From NCBI GenBank assembly GCA_020425885.1, contig JAGQRA010001008.1, forward strand, positions 1 through 9,504: 9,504 nt of DNA, written 5' to 3'. The notes beneath the pieces are model-generated. The model searched no databases. It was given only the letters and a program-made list of their open reading frames with translations, and was not told the origin of the DNA. Each line of letters begins with the position of its first letter. Positions within the stretch are counted from its first letter, which is position 1. The position numbers and the translations under genes were made by a program. The DNA comes from Planctomycetota bacterium. Lineage in GTDB: Bacteria; Planctomycetota; UBA1135; UBA2386. Of the stretch, positions 6,839 through 9,504 are shown in pieces.

Positions 6839-6848
6839 CGAAGCCGCT
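6828..6848. terminator. Hairpin at the stop codon, between convergent genes
   Basis: AGCGGCT (6828-6834) pairs perfectly with AGCCGCT (6842-6848) across a seven-base loop holding the TGA stop of the secreted-protein gene (6836-6838). Being symmetrical, it can form in transcripts from either side; it lies 22 bases past the EF-P stop. No T run follows on either strand. Confidence 0.4.
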
Positions 6849-6870
6849 ACAGGCTCCGCTGCATTCGCCC

Positions 6871-7443
6871 TCAGCTCTTGGCGCGGCCGAGGAACTCGCC
6901 GGTCCTGGTGTCGACGTTGACGCTGGTGCCCTGCTCGATGTGCTCGGGCACCTGGATGACGTAGCCGGTCTGCAGCGTGGCCGGCTTCGAGCGTGAGTTC
7001 GCCGAGTTGCCGCGCACGCCGGGGGCCGTCTCGGTGATCGTCAACACGACGCTGTTCGGCAGCTCGAGGGCCATCGGCAGGCCGTTGTAGTACATGGCGC
7101 GCAGGTCCTCGAGGCCGTCGACGAGGAACTGACGCTCCCACTCGATGTCGCCGTGCGCGAGCGCGAACTGCTCGAAGGTCTCGCTGTCCATGAAGTGCGT
7201 CACCTCGGGTTCGTCATAGAGGAACTGGATCGGGCGGCGCTCCACGTTCGCCGGCGTGAACATCTCGCCGGAACGGAAGCTCTTGTCCGACCGTTGACCG
7301 GTCTTGAGGTTGCGCAGGCGGATGCGATGGATCGTGTTGCCGCCGCGTCCCACCGGCGACGACACGTGTGTGGTCTCGACGATCTGCGGCGCGCCGTCGA
7401 GCTCGATGACGACACCCTTTTTGAGTTCATTGGCTGAGTACAT
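6871..7443 (-). CDS. efp: Elongation factor P family protein, YeiP/EfpL-like
   Basis: EF-P binds the ribosome between the P and E sites and rescues stalling on polyproline stretches. The 190 residues have the family's three-domain length. An N-terminal KOW-like domain starts ANELKKGVVIELDG, the middle domain includes the VTHFMDSETFEQF region, and the C-terminal OB domain has LPNSVVLTITETAPGVRG, the signature-like NSANSRSKPATLQTG and a final VDTRTGEFLGRA. The domain I loop reads SSPVGRGGNT with Arg33 at the tip. This matches the YeiP/EfpL subgroup (SPTARGAAT in E. coli YeiP) and not the Lys tip of classical EF-P; EF-Ps with an Arg tip also include those rhamnosylated by EarP. The last part of domain III (VDTRTGEFLGR) looks like ordinary EF-P, so this may be the cell's only EF-P. 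ATG 7443 is chosen over an in-frame TTG at 7452 because it fits the usual EF-P N-terminus and the -10 box at 7 bases. Confidence 0.93.
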   Translation of the reverse strand: MYSANELKKGVVIELDGAPQIVETTHVSSPVGRGGNTIHRIRLRNLKTGQRSDKSFRSGEMFTPANVERRPIQFLYDEPEVTHFMDSETFEQFALAHGDIEWERQFLVDGLEDLRAMYYNGLPMALELPNSVVLTITETAPGVRGNSANSRSKPATLQTGYVIQVPEHIEQGTSVNVDTRTGEFLGRAKS

Positions 7444-7450
7444 CGCGCGC

Positions 7451-7456
7451 AACGTA
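7451..7456 (-). promoter_or_regulatory. Leaderless-type -10 box of the EF-P gene
   Basis: On the minus strand TACGTT lies 7 bases before ATG 7443, an exact TANNNT box. A weak -35 candidate (TGGCCG) occurs 17 bases further upstream. No Shine-Dalgarno sequence precedes the ATG, which supports a leaderless message. Confidence 0.45.
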
Positions 7457-7519
7457 GGCAGCGGGACGGGGCACGGCCAGCGATTCGATCGGGACCGCGC
7501 GCCGGACCGAGCCGACCTC

Positions 7520-7539
7520 GCCGTTTCTAGCCGTTTCTA
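7520..7539. repeat. Exact tandem repeat of a 10-base unit in the divergent promoter region
   Basis: GCCGTTTCTA occurs twice in direct succession (7520-7529 and 7530-7539), in the 165-base gap between EF-P and the small plus-strand gene. The 10-base period is about one DNA helical turn, as expected of side-by-side binding sites on one face. The TTTCTA core stands out from the GC-rich surroundings. Confidence 0.85.
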
Positions 7540-7597
7540 TTCAGTCCCACGCCGCATCTGGCCGAACAGGGGGTTGTGATCCGAACACCGACCGAAT

Positions 7598-7602
7598 GGA
7601 GG
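7598..7602 (+). promoter_or_regulatory. Strong Shine-Dalgarno site of the small gene at 7609
   Basis: GGAGG, within GGAGGGAG, lies 6 bases before ATG 7609. It decides the start against earlier in-frame codons and contrasts with the leaderless genes in the window. Confidence 0.65.
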
Positions 7603-7608
7603 GAGACG

Positions 7609-8049
7609 ATGAAGAACGACGAGAACTGCCCCGCCCCCGATGCCGCCCCGCTCGCCATGCTGCCTGCCGCCGCCGACCGGCTCGCCCGGCTCAAGCGGGC
7701 GTCCCTGCACGAGCAGGCGCAGCGATCGCTGTGGCAGCTGGGCGCCCTGGCCCGCCGCGTCGAGCACGAGGCGCCCGAGGTGCAGGCGCGGCTGCGGGCC
7801 GCGGTCGAGGCCATGCAGCTGGTCTGCGCGCGGCTCGGACTCGCGGTCCACGACGATCGTCGGCCGGCCCCGCGCCGTTCGGCCGGAGCGGCCTGCTGGG
7901 CCTGGGTCGGCGCGGTGGTGCACCTGGGCAGGACGAGCTTTTCTAGACCGCGGCCTAATGTTTCTCGGCCGGGCAGCCGATCAGGACTCCAGCATGACCA
8001 GCGAGATCGCGATTCGGATCGGCGCCGTCGAGTTGACCTGCCGCGGTGA
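7609..8049 (+). CDS. Small protein of unknown function, C-terminal end uncertain
   Basis: No family is recognised. The frame encodes 146 residues. Residues 20-80 look like two amphipathic helices (ADRLARLKRASLHEQAQRSL, then PEVQARLRAAVEAMQLVCARL), possibly a helical hairpin or coiled coil. A short hydrophobic stretch WAWVGAVVHL (97-106) follows. The start has a strong Shine-Dalgarno site. Third codon positions are nearly all G or C up to about base 7938, then quality collapses (TTT, TCT, AGA, AAT, GTT) and the rest is Arg/Ser/Asp-rich, like a shadow frame. It also overlaps the next gene by 56 bases. A frame change near 7932-7938 would end the protein at TAG 7944-7946 (about 112 residues), so a frameshift or sequence error is possible. 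The N-terminal 110 residues are likely real; the tail is doubtful. Confidence 0.55.
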   Translation: MKNDENCPAPDAAPLAMLPAAADRLARLKRASLHEQAQRSLWQLGALARRVEHEAPEVQARLRAAVEAMQLVCARLGLAVHDDRRPAPRRSAGAACWAWVGAVVHLGRTSFSRPRPNVSRPGSRSGLQHDQRDRDSDRRRRVDLPR

Positions 8050-8428
8050 GGTCGACCAGGACCAGCTCGACGGCATCCTGCGCTCGCTGCGCCGCCAGCT
8101 GCCGGATCTCATGGCCGGCGGCGAGGCGCAGGCGGTGCCCACACCGCGCGAGCTGCTCGCGCGTTCGTCGGCCAGGACCCACGGCGACAAGGCCGGCGTG
8201 ATCGCCTGGTGGCTCGAGCATCACTGCGGCCGCAGCGAGTGGCGCAGCGGCGACATCGTCGATGCCCTCGGCGATGCCGGCGAGGAGCTGCCGAAGAACA
8301 TCACCGACACGCTCAATCAGAAGCGGGACAAGAACCTGTTCGAGGTGCACGACCGCCGTTGGAAGCTGACCGACGAAGGTCGCGGCTGGGTCAAGTACGC
8401 GCTGCTCGACCGGAGCGACGTCGAATAG
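7994..8428 (+). CDS. Small protein with a probable C-terminal winged-helix domain
   Basis: A 144-residue protein. Residues 4-40 form a short strand pair and helix (IAIRIGAVELTCRG, then DQLDGILRSLRRQL). A linker follows (41-62). Residues 65-137 resemble a winged helix: helix DKAGVIAWWLEHH, helix SGDIVDALGDAG, a PKNITDTLNQKRDK recognition-type helix, then a hairpin FEVHDRRWKLTDEGRGWV. The conserved-looking pieces (AWWLE, the PKNI.DTL turn and the W.LT..G.GWV end) recur in small, widespread, uncharacterised prokaryotic proteins that I know only by pattern. DNA binding is inferred from the fold. ATG 7994 is preceded by AGGA eight bases upstream and, further up, by a TAATGT box (7956-7961). It converges on katG with 26 bases between them. 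Confidence 0.75.
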   Translation: MTSEIAIRIGAVELTCRGEVDQDQLDGILRSLRRQLPDLMAGGEAQAVPTPRELLARSSARTHGDKAGVIAWWLEHHCGRSEWRSGDIVDALGDAGEELPKNITDTLNQKRDKNLFEVHDRRWKLTDEGRGWVKYALLDRSDVE

Positions 8429-8454
8429 GCGTCGGCGCCGGTCGATTCTCGAAC

Positions 8455-9504
8455 CTACAGCTCGAAGCGATCCAGGTTCATCACCTTGGTCCAGGCGGCG
8501 ACGAAGTCGCGCACGAACTTCTGCCCGGCGTCGTCGGCGCCGTAGACCTCGGCGATGGCCCGCAGCTGCGAGTTGGAGCCGAACACCAGGTCGACCGCCG
8601 TGCCGGTCCAGCGGACCTCGCCGGTGCCACGATCGCGCGCCTCGTAGACCCCGGCAACCGCAGCCGACTGCCGCCACTCGGTGCCCATGTCGAGCAGGTT
8701 GCGGAAGAAGTCGTTGGTCAACGTGCCTGGTCGCGGCGTGAGCACGCCGTGCGCCGAGCCATCGAAGTTCGCCCCCAGCACGCGCATGCCGCCGATCAGC
8801 ACCGTCATCTCCGGTGCGCTCAGCGTCAGCAGATGCGCGCGGTCGACGAGCAGCTCGGGGGTCGGCACGTCGACACCGGCGGCGACGTAGTTGCGGAAAC
8901 CATCGGCGCGGGGCTCGAGCACGGCGAACGACTCGACATCGGTCGTCGCCTGCGACGCATCGGTGCGACCCGGCGCGAACGGCACCTGCACGTCGTGGCC
9001 GGCCTGCCTGGCGGCGGCTTCGATCGCCGCGCCGCCGCCGAGCACGATCAGGTCGGCGAGCGAGACCCGCTTGCCTCCCTGTTGGGCGGCGTTGAACTCG
9101 CGCTGGATCGTCTCGAGCACGGTCAGCACCGCGGCCAGCTCCGTCGGCCGATTGACGGCCCAGTCCTTCTGCGGCTGCAGGCGGAGGCGGCCGCCGTTGG
9201 CACCGCCGCGCATGTCGGTGCCGCGGAACGTCGACGCCGACGCCCAGGCGGTGCGGACCAGCTGCGCGATGGTGAGATCCGACGCCAGGATGCGGCGCCC
9301 GAGCTCGGCGATGTCCGGCGCGTCGATCAGCTCGTGATCGACCGCCGGCACCGGATCCTGCCACGGCTGCGCCGGCGGCACCAGCGGCCCGAGCAACCGC
9401 GAATGCGGCCCCATGTCACGGTGTGTGAGCTTGTACCAGGCCTCGGCATAGGCCTTCTCGAAGGCCTGCGGATCGTCGTGGAAGCGCTTGCTGATGACGC
9501 GGTA
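8455..9504 (-). CDS. katG: Catalase-peroxidase KatG, C-terminal 349 residues (5' end outside window)
   Basis: KatG is a heme enzyme that breaks down hydrogen peroxide by catalase and peroxidase activity. The fragment begins around the end of the first (heme) peroxidase-like domain: [19 protein letters not shown] is the highly conserved stretch there, followed by WQDPVP. The C-terminal, heme-less peroxidase-like domain follows with standard landmarks: [111 protein letters not shown] and the closing [16 protein letters not shown]. KatG proteins are about 720-750 residues, so roughly the first half is missing, including the distal Arg/Trp/His, the proximal His and the Met-Tyr-Trp adduct residues. 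These cannot be checked. The fragment is intact, with no frameshift. The Met at 9414 is internal, not a start. Confidence 0.97.
   Translation of the reverse strand, partial: YRVISKRFHDDPQAFEKAYAEAWYKLTHRDMGPHSRLLGPLVPPAQPWQDPVPAVDHELIDAPDIAELGRRILASDLTIAQLVRTAWASASTFRGTDMRGGANGGRLRLQPQKDWAVNRPTELAAVLTVLETIQREFNAAQQGGKRVSLADLIVLGGGAAIEAAARQAGHDVQVPFAPGRTDASQATTDVESFAVLEPRADGFRNYVAAGVDVPTPELLVDRAHLLTLSAPEMTVLIGGMRVLGANFDGSAHGVLTPRPGTLTNDFFRNLLDMGTEWRQSAAVAGVYEARDRGTGEVRWTGTAVDLVFGSNSQLRAIAEVYGADDAGQKFVRDFVAAWTKVMNLDRFEL

Noticed and set aside
5651..7141. 496-codon minus-strand open frame
   Set aside because: Antisense to the signal-peptide protein and out of frame with EF-P; composition is typical of a shadow frame.
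7955..9364. 469-codon minus-strand frame across katG and the winged-helix gene
   Set aside because: Out of frame with KatG, whose conserved motifs read in another frame; Arg-rich.
9412..9414. ATG as a start for a short KatG-like protein
   Set aside because: The conserved KatG sequence continues upstream to the window edge, so this Met is internal.
1..9504. tRNA, rRNA, CRISPR array, insertion sequence or attachment site
   Set aside because: No cloverleaf-like sequence, spaced direct repeats, transposase motifs or flanking terminal repeats were seen.

Overview
The window is GC-rich chromosomal bacterial DNA, and its genes use G or C at most third codon positions. Three features point, with moderate confidence only, to Planctomycetota: an EF-P of the YeiP/EfpL type with an Arg at the loop tip, a large secreted protein of no recognised family, and several genes with a TANNNT box 6-7 bases before the ATG (leaderless style). 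Myxococcota or another high-GC lineage cannot be excluded. There are no tRNA or rRNA genes, no CRISPR array, no transposase and no phage genes.

Left part (1-2821): two divergent genes. On the minus strand is the N-terminal part of a secreted DUF2961/GH172-family protein, which runs off the left edge. On the plus strand is a membrane-anchored SGNH/GDSL hydrolase whose catalytic fold is split by a long helical, TPR-like insert. The 99-base gap between them must carry both promoters.

Centre (2886-5432): two plus-strand genes, each with its own leaderless-type promoter. The first is a small lipoprotein with a YCII domain and a degenerate second copy of it. The second is the most interesting gene of the window, a 602-residue protein joining a SEFIR (TIR-like) domain, a GAF domain and a class III nucleotide cyclase domain. 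The cyclase keeps both metal-binding Asp residues and the purine-site Lys, but has Ala at the position of the transition-state Arg. It resembles a one-chain combination of parts that are separate proteins in Pycsar-type antiphage signalling. That function is inference.

Right part (5433-9504): a gap with a (CCG)8 tract leads to an unrecognised secreted 376-residue protein. This converges on a minus-strand EF-P-like gene. Divergent from EF-P are two small plus-strand genes: one of unknown function whose last part has poor codon quality, and one with a probable winged-helix domain. The second converges on the C-terminal half of a catalase-peroxidase (KatG) that runs off the right edge.

The genes do not form one pathway. 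Most stand as single transcription units with their own promoters, and hairpins overlap the stop codons of at least two of them.
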